Source of the DNA: an uncultured Rubrobacteraceae bacterium
Lineage (GTDB): Bacteria > Actinomycetota > Rubrobacteria > Rubrobacterales > Rubrobacteraceae
Reading direction: 5' to 3'
Assembly: GCA_902806085.1 (NCBI GenBank)
Contig: CADCVH010000084.1
Coordinates: 1 to 64,000 of the forward strand
DNA length: 64,000 bases
Shown here: positions 32,960 to 40,809 of the stretch, in pieces
How the letters are laid out: each line of letters begins with the position of its first letter
How positions within the stretch are numbered: position 1 is the first letter of the stretch
The notes under the pieces: model-generated
Seen by the model: only the letters and a program-made list of their open reading frames with translations
What the model was told of the DNA's origin: nothing
Database searches by the model: none
Position numbers and translations under genes: made by a program

Positions 32960-35900
32960 CTACCCCGCCCCTCCTAGAGGCTCCAGCCTGACCATCAACG
33001 CCTCCCCATCGACGCTCACCTCCTGGAAGCCCCCCTCCTCACCGTCCGCGTCGAGCTCGAGCTCGCGCGCGAGCACCTCGGTCTTGAAGTAGTCCCCCCA
33101 CCGTCCCCAGAGCAGGCCCGCGACCCGCCTGTTGCCCCGCAGGCCGACGGTGATGCCCTCCTCTATCTCGAAACCCCCGTCCCGACGGAGGTTCTGGACC
33201 TTGTGGACGAGCTCCCGCACGAGTCCCTCGTCCACAAGGTCCCGATCCAGCCCGATGCCCAGCGCCACCGAGAGCCCGCCCTCGCGGGCCAGCGCGTAGC
33301 CCTCCCTCTCGGTCGGCTCCACGAGCAACTCCTCCGGGGAGAGCGTTACTTCCTCACCGCCCACCTCCACGGTGACGGCCCCCCCGGCCGCCGCCCTGGC
33401 GCCGACGGCCGGCGGGGCCCCCGCCAGGGCCCGCCGCAGGCCCGGCACGAGCCTCCCGTACTTCGGCCCGACCACCCCGAGGTTCGGCTTGAGGTCGTAC
33501 TGGGTCACGTCCTCGGCCGCCCCGAAGCGCAACGCCTTGACGTTCAACTCGTCGAGGACGATGTCCTCGAGGCCCTCGACCCCTCCCGCGAGGCCTCCTC
33601 CCTCCGGCGATTCGTCCACGACCACGACCTCGCGCAAGGGCTGGCGGTTCTTGACGGCGGCGGCGTTGCGGGCCGCCCGCCCGAGCCCGACGATGCGCCT
33701 CGCGGCGGACATCCTCCCGGAGAGTTCCTCGTCCACCAGCCCCCCGTCGTAGACGGGCCAGGCCGCGAGGTGGACGCTGTCGGGGGCGTCCGGGTCCGCG
33801 TTGGCGACGAGGTTCTGGTAGAGCCCTTCCGCGACGAACGGGGTGAAGGGGGCGGTCAGCTTGGTGACGGCGACCAGGCACTCGTAGAGGGTCGAGTGGG
33901 CGGCTTTTTTGTCCCTGTCGTCCTCGCCCTTCCAGAAGCGGCGCCGGCTGCGCCTGACGTACCAGTTGGAGAGCTCGTCCACGAACTCACCGATGGCCCG
34001 GCCGGCCGCCGTCACGTCGTAGGCGTCGAGGCGCTCCGTTACCGTCCGGACCGTGAGCTGCAACTCGGAGAGCGCCCAGCGGTCCATGAGGGTCCGGTCC
34101 TCGGGCTCGACAAAGTCCCTCTTCGGGTCGAAGCCGTCTATGCGGGCGTAGGTGACGAAGAACGAGTAGGTGTTCCAGAGGGTGAGAAGGTACTTGCGGA
34201 CGGCCTCGTCGACCTGATCCTCGCTGAAGCGCCGCGTGTTGCCGGGGCTCGTGGCCGTGTAGAGCGCCCACCGCAGGGCGTCCGCCCCCTGCTTCTCGAA
34301 GACCTCCCACGGGTCTATGACGTTGCCGAGCGACTTGCTCATCTTCTTGCCCTTGGAGTCCAGGATGTGACCCAGCACCAGGCACGTCTTGTAGGAGGAC
34401 TTGCCAAAGAGCATCGTCGAGACGGCCAGGAGCGAGTAGAACCAGCCCCGCGTCTGGTCCACGGCCTCGCAGATAAAGTCCGCGGGGAACTGGCGCCCGA
34501 AGTGTTCCGTTCCCTCGGGACCTGAGTGCGGGTAGGCGTACTGGGCGAACGGCATGGAGCCCGAGTCGAACCAGACGTCGAGTACCTCCGGAACGCGGCG
34601 AGCTTCCGCGCCCGTCTCGGGGTGCCGGACGCGGACGTTGTCTATGTAGGGGCGGTGCAGGTCCTCAGGAACGGGGTCCAGGGCCAGCTCCTTGAGCTCC
34701 TCGACGCTGCCGACGACGACCGTGTCGCCGGCCTCGGTGCGCCAGATCGGCAACGGCGTCCCCCAGTAGCGCTCGCGGCTGAGGGCCCAGTCGATGTTGT
34801 TCCTGAGCCAGTCCCCGAAGCGCCCCCACTTCACGTGCTCGGGGACCCAGTTGATCTCCTCGTTCTCCCGTAGCAGGTCGTCGAGTACGGCCGTCGTCCT
34901 CGCGTACCAGGCCTTCTTGGCGTAGTAGAGCAGCGGCGTCCCGCACCGCCAGCAGTGCGGGTAGGCGTGCTCGTACTCCTCGGCCCGGTACAAGACGCCC
35001 CTCTCGCGCAACTCTTCGACGAGGCCGGGATCCGCCTTCTTGACGAACACGCCGGCGAACGGGCCGACCCGCCCGTCGAAGGCGCCGTCGGGCTTTACGG
35101 GGTGGATGGTGGGCAGGCCATACCTCCGTCCGACCCTTGCGTCGTCCTCGCCGTAGGCGGGGGCGGTGTGGACGAGGCCGGTGCCTTCGGTCGTCGTGAC
35201 GTAGTCGCCGAGGACGACGGTCCACAGGTTCTCCGAGGGTTCCACGTCCACGTAGTCCAGGGGACGCCGGTACTTCAGGCCCTCAAGCTCCGAGCCTTTC
35301 CGCGTCTCGACGACCTTGTAGCCGTCTTCGCCGAAGACCTTCTCCAGCAACTCGGAGGCGACGATCAGGCGCTCGCCGTCCGCTTCGACGGTCGCGTAGT
35401 CCACCTTCGGGTTGGCGGCGACGGCGGCGTTTGAGACGAGGGTCCAGGGGGTGGTGGTCCAGACGAGGAGGCTCGTGCTCTCGTCGTCTTCGAGCTTTAG
35501 CCTGACGTAGACGCTCGGGTCCACGACTTCCTCCGGGTACTGCTGGTAGCCGAGGGCGACCTCGGCCGAGGAGAGGGAGGTCTGGTCGCGGGGGCAGTGG
35601 GCGCTTACCTTGTAGCCCTCGTAGAGGAGGTCCTTGTCGTGGAGCGTCTTGAGCGCCCACCACACGCTCTCCATGTAGGAGCCGTCGAGGGTGCGGTAGG
35701 GGTCTTCCATGTCCACCCAGAAGCCGAGGCGCTCGCTCATCGCCTTCCAGTCGTCCACGTGGCGGAAGACGGACTCGCGGCACAGGCGGTTGAATTCCTC
35801 GACGCCGTAGCGCTCGATGTCGTCCTTGCCCTGGAGGCCGAGCTCCTTCTCAACCCCTATCTCGACGGGCAGCCCGTGGGTGTCCCAGCCGCCCTTGCGC

Positions 35901-36142
35901 TCGACCCTGTACCCCTGCATGGTCTTGTAGCGCGGGATCAGGTCCTTAAAAGACCGCGCGAGCGCGTGGTGGAAACCCGGCTTCCCGTTGGCCGTCGGCG
36001 GTCCCTCGTAGAACACGAAGGGCCTGCCCTCCGGCCGCTCCTCCACCGACCGGCGGAAGGTCTCCCGCTCCCGCCAGAGGCCTAAAACCCCCTCTTCCAA
36101 CTCGGGGAACCGCACCCTCGGGTCTACCTTCTCGAACGTCAT
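32960..36142 (-). CDS. ileS: isoleucyl-tRNA synthetase
   Basis: 1060 residues, class Ia synthetase. FYEGPPTANGKPGFHHA (44-60) is the HIGH region, KGKKMSKSLGN near residue 600 the KMSKS loop; a CP1 editing domain lies between them (TTPWTLVSNAA, GTGLVHTAPAYGEDD). The C-terminal part is of the eukaryote-like/type 2 form that lacks the zinc finger of E. coli IleS, the form linked to mupirocin resistance. Charges tRNA-Ile in the cytosol. Preceded by a T-box leader with its own promoter; ribosome site GAGAGGTAG before the ATG. Confidence 0.97.
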   Translation of the reverse strand: MTFEKVDPRVRFPELEEGVLGLWRERETFRRSVEERPEGRPFVFYEGPPTANGKPGFHHALARSFKDLIPRYKTMQGYRVERKGGWDTHGLPVEIGVEKELGLQGKDDIERYGVEEFNRLCRESVFRHVDDWKAMSERLGFWVDMEDPYRTLDGSYMESVWWALKTLHDKDLLYEGYKVSAHCPRDQTSLSSAEVALGYQQYPEEVVDPSVYVRLKLEDDESTSLLVWTTTPWTLVSNAAVAANPKVDYATVEADGERLIVASELLEKVFGEDGYKVVETRKGSELEGLKYRRPLDYVDVEPSENLWTVVLGDYVTTTEGTGLVHTAPAYGEDDARVGRRYGLPTIHPVKPDGAFDGRVGPFAGVFVKKADPGLVEELRERGVLYRAEEYEHAYPHCWRCGTPLLYYAKKAWYARTTAVLDDLLRENEEINWVPEHVKWGRFGDWLRNNIDWALSRERYWGTPLPIWRTEAGDTVVVGSVEELKELALDPVPEDLHRPYIDNVRVRHPETGAEARRVPEVLDVWFDSGSMPFAQYAYPHSGPEGTEHFGRQFPADFICEAVDQTRGWFYSLLAVSTMLFGKSSYKTCLVLGHILDSKGKKMSKSLGNVIDPWEVFEKQGADALRWALYTATSPGNTRRFSEDQVDEAVRKYLLTLWNTYSFFVTYARIDGFDPKRDFVEPEDRTLMDRWALSELQLTVRTVTERLDAYDVTAAGRAIGEFVDELSNWYVRRSRRRFWKGEDDRDKKAAHSTLYECLVAVTKLTAPFTPFVAEGLYQNLVANADPDAPDSVHLAAWPVYDGGLVDEELSGRMSAARRIVGLGRAARNAAAVKNRQPLREVVVVDESPEGGGLAGGVEGLEDIVLDELNVKALRFGAAEDVTQYDLKPNLGVVGPKYGRLVPGLRRALAGAPPAVGARAAAGGAVTVEVGGEEVTLSPEELLVEPTEREGYALAREGGLSVALGIGLDRDLVDEGLVRELVHKVQNLRRDGGFEIEEGITVGLRGNRRVAGLLWGRWGDYFKTEVLARELELDADGEEGGFQEVSVDGEALMVRLEPLGGAG

Positions 36143-36487
36143 GGCCCACTACCTCTCAAGCTAAAACCCCCGCCCCCGCGGACGGAGCCTACGACGACTC
36201 CAACCGCAGGGACGGGGGCCTCGTGAGAACCCTCGCGGTACCACCCCGCTTGCCCGGGCCCATATCGGCGCGGACCACTTCGCGGCGCCAGCGGTCTCCC
36301 GCGCGCCCCCGCTTTGACGGGCGGACCCGGCCGGCCCTAGTAACGTCCAGGCCACGTTTGCGTGGCCTCCCGCTTTGGGCCGGCGGCTCGGGGAGGATCT
36401 TCGGGCCGCTTCCCGCGCCGGGCTCACACCGCCCCCGGCTCGCTCTGACGGGGATCGGCGGCCTTACTCGTTCCCGTCGTCGCCTGT
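36143..36487 (-). promoter_or_regulatory. T-box riboswitch leader of ileS
   Basis: Minus-strand leader between the promoter and the ileS start. The T-box core GGGGTGGTACCGCG is at 36247-36234. Near the 5' end GACGGG (36478-36473) pairs with CCCGTC (36452-36447), enclosing a loop with AGTA and the Ile codon ATC (36455-36453): a very short Stem I whose specifier matches isoleucine. Uncharged tRNA-Ile would bind the specifier and, with its 3' end, the T-box. A terminator follows at 36218-36163. Short Stem I forms are known from actinobacterial ileS leaders, many of which act on translation; here a terminator stem is also visible. Confidence 0.88.
36163..36218 (-). terminator. T-box terminator stem
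   Basis: On the minus strand the arm CCCCCGTCCCTGCGG (36218-36204) pairs along 15 bp with CCGCGGGGGCGGGGG (36181-36167), followed by TTTT (36166-36163). It lies just after the T-box core, as expected for readthrough control. Confidence 0.75.
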
Positions 36488-36493
36488 AAAAGC

Positions 36494-36522
36494 TTTGTAA
36501 CGCCAAAGGGCGGGGGTGTCAA
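36494..36522 (-). promoter_or_regulatory. ileS promoter
   Basis: Minus-strand TTGACA (36522-36517), 17-base spacer, TACAAA (36499-36494). A perfect -35 hexamer; start of transcription expected near 36487. Two GTAA words 11 bases apart (plus strand 36486 and 36497) overlap it. Confidence 0.7.
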
Positions 36523-36557
36523 GAGGCGGGCGGTGATCCGGGCCGGGGAGGGAGATC

Positions 36558-36584
36558 GTAATGTATTTGTAAGAGATTGTAAGC
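36558..36584 (+). promoter_or_regulatory. direct repeats of GTAA at helical phase
   Basis: GTAATG (36558), GTAAGA (36569) and GTAAGC (36579), 11 and 10 bases apart, about 80 bases before the molybdoenzyme start. The spacing matches direct-repeat boxes of OmpR/PhoB-type response regulators. Similar words lie at 36486/36497 and 38432-38492. Confidence 0.4.
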
Positions 36585-36660
36585 TCTGTTTGGCGGTTCG
36601 GGGGTAGACTCTGTTCCAGAATAGAACGGTTATTCAGGAAGCGTATTGGAGAGCGGTAGC

Positions 36661-38346
36661 ATGAGGTTGAGAGCGGGAATAGCGGGGATCGTCGGCCTGG
36701 TGGCGGCGCTCGGTATCACGGAGCTGGTTCACGGGCTCTACGACCTGGTGCCGTCGGTGCTCGGGTCCATAGCGCAGGTGGTCGTGGAGTGGACGCCGGG
36801 CGGCATCGTGACGCAGGGCATCGAGCTCTTAGGCAAGGCGGACATACCCGTCCTGATCGCATCGGTGGTCGTGGGCACGCTGGCTATCTCGGCCCTCCTC
36901 GGCATCCTGGCCGTGGATCGTCCTGATGTCGCCCTGCTCGGCGTTGCCCTCCTCACGGCGCTCGGTATCGCCGTCTCGTTCGTCGAGCCGTTTATCAACC
37001 CGGTCGCCACGGTGGTGACGGTGGTCGGCGCCCTCCTCGCCGGCACGGTCGTGGCCGAGATGATGCTCCGCGCCGCTGGGGCCAGGGACGTCAAGAGGCC
37101 GGCGCGCAAAGCCGCCCCCGCCGGGACGCCCGGAAGCCCGGGTTCTCCGGTGGTCCGGTGGCGCGAGGCTGGCACCGGCAGCATGTCGGTTGGCCGCGGG
37201 AGCTTCCTGGCGCTCGGCGGCGGCGCGGTCGTCGCGGGCCTGGCCGCGCTCGGCCTGGGGCGCCTGCTCTCCGGCGGCTCGCAGGCGTCCTCCGGCCCGA
37301 AGAGGCTCGACCTGTCGGACGGGTCCGCCGGCGGCAAGCCTTCCGGCGGTGGGGACCAGAAGGACGGGGGCGGCAAGGCGGCCGTGACGCACGAGACCCT
37401 GCCGAAGGTGCCGGCCGACGCCTCCATAGACGCGCCGGGGATGCCGAAGGTCCTCACCCCCGCGGGCAGCTTCTACCTCATAGACGCGGCGCTCACCTCC
37501 CCCAGGGTCAACGTCGACGACTGGAAGCTCTCCGTCAAGGGCGCCGTACAGAACCCGGTCGAGTTCTCCTACAAGGACCTGCAGGGGATGTCCACCCTGG
37601 AGTCCGACGTGACGCTCTCGTGCGTCTCCAACCCCGTCGGCGGCGGGCTGGTCTCCAACGGGCGCTGGACGGGGGTCCTGCTCTCGGACGTCCTGAAAGA
37701 GGCCGGCGTTAGCCGGGAGAACATCACGCGGGCCAGCCAACAGCTCGTCGGGCGCAGCGTGGACGGCTGGACGGGAGGGTTCAGGACCGACATCGCCCTC
37801 GACGGCCGGGAGGCGCTGGTCGCCTTCGGCCTGAACGGCAGCGAGCTGCCCGTCAAGCACGGCTACCCCGTGAGGCTCGTGGTGCCGGGGCTCTACGGTT
37901 ACGTCTCGGCGACGAAGTGGCTCTCTGAGATAGAGCTCACGAGCTGGGACTTCGACGCGTACTGGATCCAGCGCACCTGGACCAAGGAGGGCCCCGTAAA
38001 GACCCAGTCCCGCCTCGACACCGTCAAGGGCGGCCAGAACCTCCAGGCGGGCCGGGTCCCCGTCGGCGGCGTCGCCTGGGCCCCCCACCGCGGCATCGAC
38101 AAGGTCGAGGTCTCCACCGATAACGGCGAGACCTGGAACGAGGCCCGCCTCGCCAGCCAGCTCCACCCCGACACCTGGCGCCAGTACGTCTACCAGTGGG
38201 ACGCCAAGCCCGGGTCCTACACCCTCCAGGTCCGGGCCACCGACGGCGAGGGCGTCCTCCAGACCGCCGAAGAACGCCCGCCCCACGGCGGCGGCGGCAC
38301 CGACGGGGCCCAGGGCTACCACACGGTCGACGTGACCGTGGCCTGA
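36661..38346 (+). CDS. membrane-tethered molybdopterin oxidoreductase (sulfite oxidase/YedY family)
   Basis: 561 residues. The first 150 hold about four or five membrane helices (RAGIAGIVGLVAALGITELV; PVLIASVVVGTLAISALLGIL; VALLGVALLTALGIAVSFV; ATVVTVVGALLAGTVVAEMM), then another hydrophobic segment (SFLALGGGAVVAGLAALGLG). The exterior part is a sulfite-oxidase-type Mo domain with the cofactor-ligating Cys in TLSCVSNPVGG, RWTGVLLSDVL, and LPVKHGYPVRLVVPGLYGYVSATKWL, followed by the Ig-like dimerisation domain (GVAWAPHRGIDKVEVSTDNGETW). Probably oxidises or reduces a sulfur compound on the outer face. ATG at 36661 with GGAGAG upstream. No haem or cytochrome partner gene adjacent. Confidence 0.85.
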   Translation: MRLRAGIAGIVGLVAALGITELVHGLYDLVPSVLGSIAQVVVEWTPGGIVTQGIELLGKADIPVLIASVVVGTLAISALLGILAVDRPDVALLGVALLTALGIAVSFVEPFINPVATVVTVVGALLAGTVVAEMMLRAAGARDVKRPARKAAPAGTPGSPGSPVVRWREAGTGSMSVGRGSFLALGGGAVVAGLAALGLGRLLSGGSQASSGPKRLDLSDGSAGGKPSGGGDQKDGGGKAAVTHETLPKVPADASIDAPGMPKVLTPAGSFYLIDAALTSPRVNVDDWKLSVKGAVQNPVEFSYKDLQGMSTLESDVTLSCVSNPVGGGLVSNGRWTGVLLSDVLKEAGVSRENITRASQQLVGRSVDGWTGGFRTDIALDGREALVAFGLNGSELPVKHGYPVRLVVPGLYGYVSATKWLSEIELTSWDFDAYWIQRTWTKEGPVKTQSRLDTVKGGQNLQAGRVPVGGVAWAPHRGIDKVEVSTDNGETWNEARLASQLHPDTWRQYVYQWDAKPGSYTLQVRATDGEGVLQTAEERPPHGGGGTDGAQGYHTVDVTVA

Positions 38347-38431
38347 CGGGGGGCAAAAGTGCCCCCGGACGCACTAAAGTGCAGGTTGAGGTTCATGGTG
38401 TGGCCGGGAGCTTTCGAACGAAGCGCCAGGT

Positions 38432-38492
38432 GTAACCAAAGTGTTTCCGGTGCGTAACAAGTCTGTAACGTATCGGCAAGAGCTTCGTAACG
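38432..38492 (+). promoter_or_regulatory. array of GTAAC words spaced 22-11-22 bases
   Basis: GTAACC (38432), GTAACA (38454), GTAACG (38465) and GTAACG (38487), all in the same orientation and on one 11-base phase. Degenerate words fill the gaps (GTTTCC at 38443). Looks like a multi-site box for a direct-repeat-binding response regulator. Located between the molybdoenzyme gene and a terminator. Confidence 0.45.
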
Positions 38493-38523
38493 GGTTAAGG
38501 GTAAGATTCAGATTAAACCGAGC

Positions 38524-38582
38524 CCCGGCCGATGGGACCATTCCCCCCTCCAGATCCCATCGGTCGGGACGGTTATTTTTTT
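38524..38582 (+). terminator. intrinsic terminator
   Basis: Fifteen-base-pair stem: 38524-38537 arm with CCGATGGGA pairs with TCCCATCGG and beyond (38555-38568, one G-U pair), then ACGGTTATTTTTTT. Strong U-tract. It ends either the molybdoenzyme transcript or a short RNA begun at the GTAAC array. Confidence 0.85.
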
Positions 38583-38649
38583 GTGTCTTTTCCTCCCGAT
38601 GCCGGCGTTTTCGGCTGACGTTGCGCGGGGTGAGGGGTAATGTGGCGGT

Positions 38650-39345
38650 ATGAAGATACGCGAACTGCACGACCTGAACCTCTCGCCCTCGGAGGCCGGT
38701 CGCCTCCAGAGAGAGCTTGCGCCGGGGGTCGTCGCGGGCCCGCACTTGGACCTCGCCGGGATAAGCCACGTCGCGGGCGCCGACGTCTCCACCCAGGGCG
38801 ACAGGGCCTACGCGACGGTCGTGGTCCTGGACTTCCCCGGTCTCTCGCCGGTCGAGGTGCAGGGGTTCGAGACGGATCTCTCGTTTCCCTACGTGCCTGG
38901 GCTGCTCTCTTTCAGGGAGATACCGGCCGTGGCGGGCGCGCTGGAGAAGGTCAGGACGCCGGTGGACGCCGTGATCTTCGACGCCCAGGGCCTGGCACAC
39001 CCTCGCCGCATGGGCCTCGCCTCGCACCTCGGGCTCTTCCTGGACGCCCCCTCCGTCGGTTGCGCCAAGACCCGCCTGGTCGGCACGCACGAGGAACCCG
39101 GGCCGGAGAAGGGTAGCGCCACCGACCTCGTCCACCGGGGCGAGATTATCGGCAGGGTTCTCAGAACGCGGGGCGGGGTCTCGCCCGTCTACGTCTCCGT
39201 GGGAAACGGCATAGACCTCGAGAGTTCCGTCGAGCTGGTCCTCGCCTGCTCCCCGAAGTACCGCCTGCCGGAGACGACCCGCCAGGCCCACAACGCCGCG
39301 AACCGCCTGCGGCGCGGGGAGCCCGTGGAAGGGTCGCTTTTTTAG
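38650..39345 (+). CDS. nfi: endonuclease V
   Basis: 231 residues. Conserved metal and catalytic residues are visible: Asp in HVAGADVS, YVPGLLSFRE with the Glu, and the substrate-wedge/active-site region DAVIFDAQGLAHPRRMGLASHLG, plus VGCAKTRLVG. Cleaves DNA next to deaminated bases such as inosine. ATG start; the terminator and direct-repeat array lie upstream, so it may have its own promoter. The stop is followed by a 7-bp hairpin (39347-39364). Confidence 0.93.
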   Translation: MKIRELHDLNLSPSEAGRLQRELAPGVVAGPHLDLAGISHVAGADVSTQGDRAYATVVVLDFPGLSPVEVQGFETDLSFPYVPGLLSFREIPAVAGALEKVRTPVDAVIFDAQGLAHPRRMGLASHLGLFLDAPSVGCAKTRLVGTHEEPGPEKGSATDLVHRGEIIGRVLRTRGGVSPVYVSVGNGIDLESSVELVLACSPKYRLPETTRQAHNAANRLRRGEPVEGSLF

Positions 39346-39387
39346 CCGGTCGGCGCACCGACCGAGAGGAGGTGTGATCGGGCGGCG

Positions 39388-39762
39388 ATGGTCTTGTTGC
39401 TTCTCGCCGCGTTGGGTGCCCTCTTCTCTTTCGTGGACGCCGTCGGTGCCACGGTGGCCGCGGACCCCGAAACACGGGTGACGGAGAGTTGGCGCATGTA
39501 CGGCTTCCTCGTTTTCGCGGGGCTTTTCGTGCTGCTGACTCTTCGGCCGCGCCGCCCCCCCGGGGTCTGGGAACTGGTGATCTTCCACAAAACCGCCGCG
39601 GCCGTGACGGCTACGGCGGTTGTCGGAGAAGGAGCAGAAGACGCCGCGACTGTTGCAGCGGCGGATGGTGCCCCCGCGGTCGTGCTCGTCACCTCCTACT
39701 TCCTGTCAAAAGGGTACTCCGGCTGGACGATGCTGCGCGCGGGCGGTGCGGAGACGGGGTGA
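39388..39762 (+). CDS. small membrane protein, unknown
   Basis: 124 residues with hydrophobic segments at 1-22 (LLLLAALGALFSFVDAVGA), 37-52 (YGFLVFAGLFVLLTL) and about 68-112 (FHKTAAAVTATAVVGEG; APAVVLVTSYFLSKG). Resembles small DoxX-less integral proteins with four short helices, but no family is recognised. Reasonable AGGAGG lies 14 bases upstream of the ATG. Same strand as the endonuclease and the phosphoesterase gene. Confidence 0.6.
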   Translation: MVLLLLAALGALFSFVDAVGATVAADPETRVTESWRMYGFLVFAGLFVLLTLRPRRPPGVWELVIFHKTAAAVTATAVVGEGAEDAATVAAADGAPAVVLVTSYFLSKGYSGWTMLRAGGAETG

Positions 39763-39806
39763 TTCGCTGTTGAGGTGTTCGTCTGCGTATATCACCGGAA
39801 GATATC

Positions 39807-40675
39807 GTGGCCAGCAATAGGCCGTCCAGGCGTCGTCTTCTCAAGATGGCAGGGCTCCCTGTAGCGGGCGCCGGGGTTCTGGGCGTGGGATACGCGCGTG
39901 GGGTGGAGCCGGGTTGGGTGGAGCGCGCCGAGGTCTCGTTTGCGGGGCTGCACCCGGCTTTCGACGGGTACCGGGTCGTCCAGATCAGCGACGTCCACGC
40001 CGACGGTTGGATGACGCCCCAACGATTCTCGGATGCCGTTTGGCCCGTCAACGCGGAGCGGCCAGACCTCGCGGTCTTTACGGGGGATCTGGTCACCTCG
40101 GACGGGTTTTCTCGAACGTTTCGGTGGCGAGGGTCGCGCCGCGGCTCGTCGGGCCGCTGCGGGAGGTGAGGGCCCCTGACGGGGCGTTTGCTGTGCTCGG
40201 AGACCACGACCACTGGGCCGACGCGGGGCTCGTGCGGCGGGTGCTCGGAGACGGAGGGTTCCGGGAGGTGGGCAACGGCCATTTCTCCGTGCGTCGCGGC
40301 GGAGAGGTGTTGCACCTCGCGCGGGTCGACGACGTGATGGAGGGGAGGGACCGGCTCGGGGCGGTGCTCGGCGGGTTGCCGGGAGAGGGGGCGGCCGTCC
40401 TGCTGGCGCACGAGCCGGATTTTGCGAACAGGGGCGCGGAGGGCGGGCGGTTCGGGTTGCAGCTTTCGGGGCATTCGCACGGGGGGCAGGTGAGGGTGCC
40501 CGGGGCCGGGGCGCCGGTGTTGCCGACTCTGGGGGAGAAGTATCCGGTTGGGAGGTACGAGGTCGGGGGGATGGTCCGGTACGCGAATCGGGGGCTTGGC
40601 GCGATCCAACCCAGGCTCAGGTTGGGTTGCCGGCCTGAGATCACGACGGTCGTGCTGCGGGCCGGGGTGGGCTAG
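39807..40675 (+). pseudogene. metallophosphoesterase (YkuE-like), frameshifted
   Basis: First part (39807 to about 40110): Tat-type signal SRRRLLKMAGLPVAGAG, then FDGYRVVQISDVHADGWMTP and PDLAVFTGDLVTSDG, the first two metal motifs. The frame then breaks at a GGGTTTT run; in the next frame FSNVSVARVAPRLVGPLREVRAPDGAFAVLGDHDHW continues to AVLLAHEPDF, GLQLSGHSHGGQVRVPG and a normal end (40675). The third motif reads GDHDH instead of GNHDH, losing the usual metal/catalytic Asn. The frameshift could be a sequencing error at the homopolymer, but the Asn change argues for real decay. Confidence 0.8.
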
Positions 40676-40745
40676 GGGGGGCGATTTTTCGGCCATTCGG
40701 CCGGGTAGCGCCGGTGTTGAATGGGTGCTAAGTTATCCGAAAGGG

Positions 40746-40767
40746 GGCATCCGACATCCCGGATGCC
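40746..40767 (+). other. 8-bp hairpin in leader of peptide ABC operon
   Basis: GGCATCCG (40746-40753), six-base loop, CGGATGCC (40760-40767), 42 bases before the start. No U-tract; may be a leader stem or operator. Confidence 0.4.
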
Positions 40768-40809
40768 GCGTAGATCAAGGTTAAGAGAGCTTTTCGGGAA
40801 GGGGAAATC

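Noticed and set aside
38441..38653. Plus-strand ORF of 70 codons between the molybdoenzyme and endonuclease V
   Set aside because: It spans a strong terminator and regulatory repeats, and its composition (Arg/Ser) is non-protein-like.
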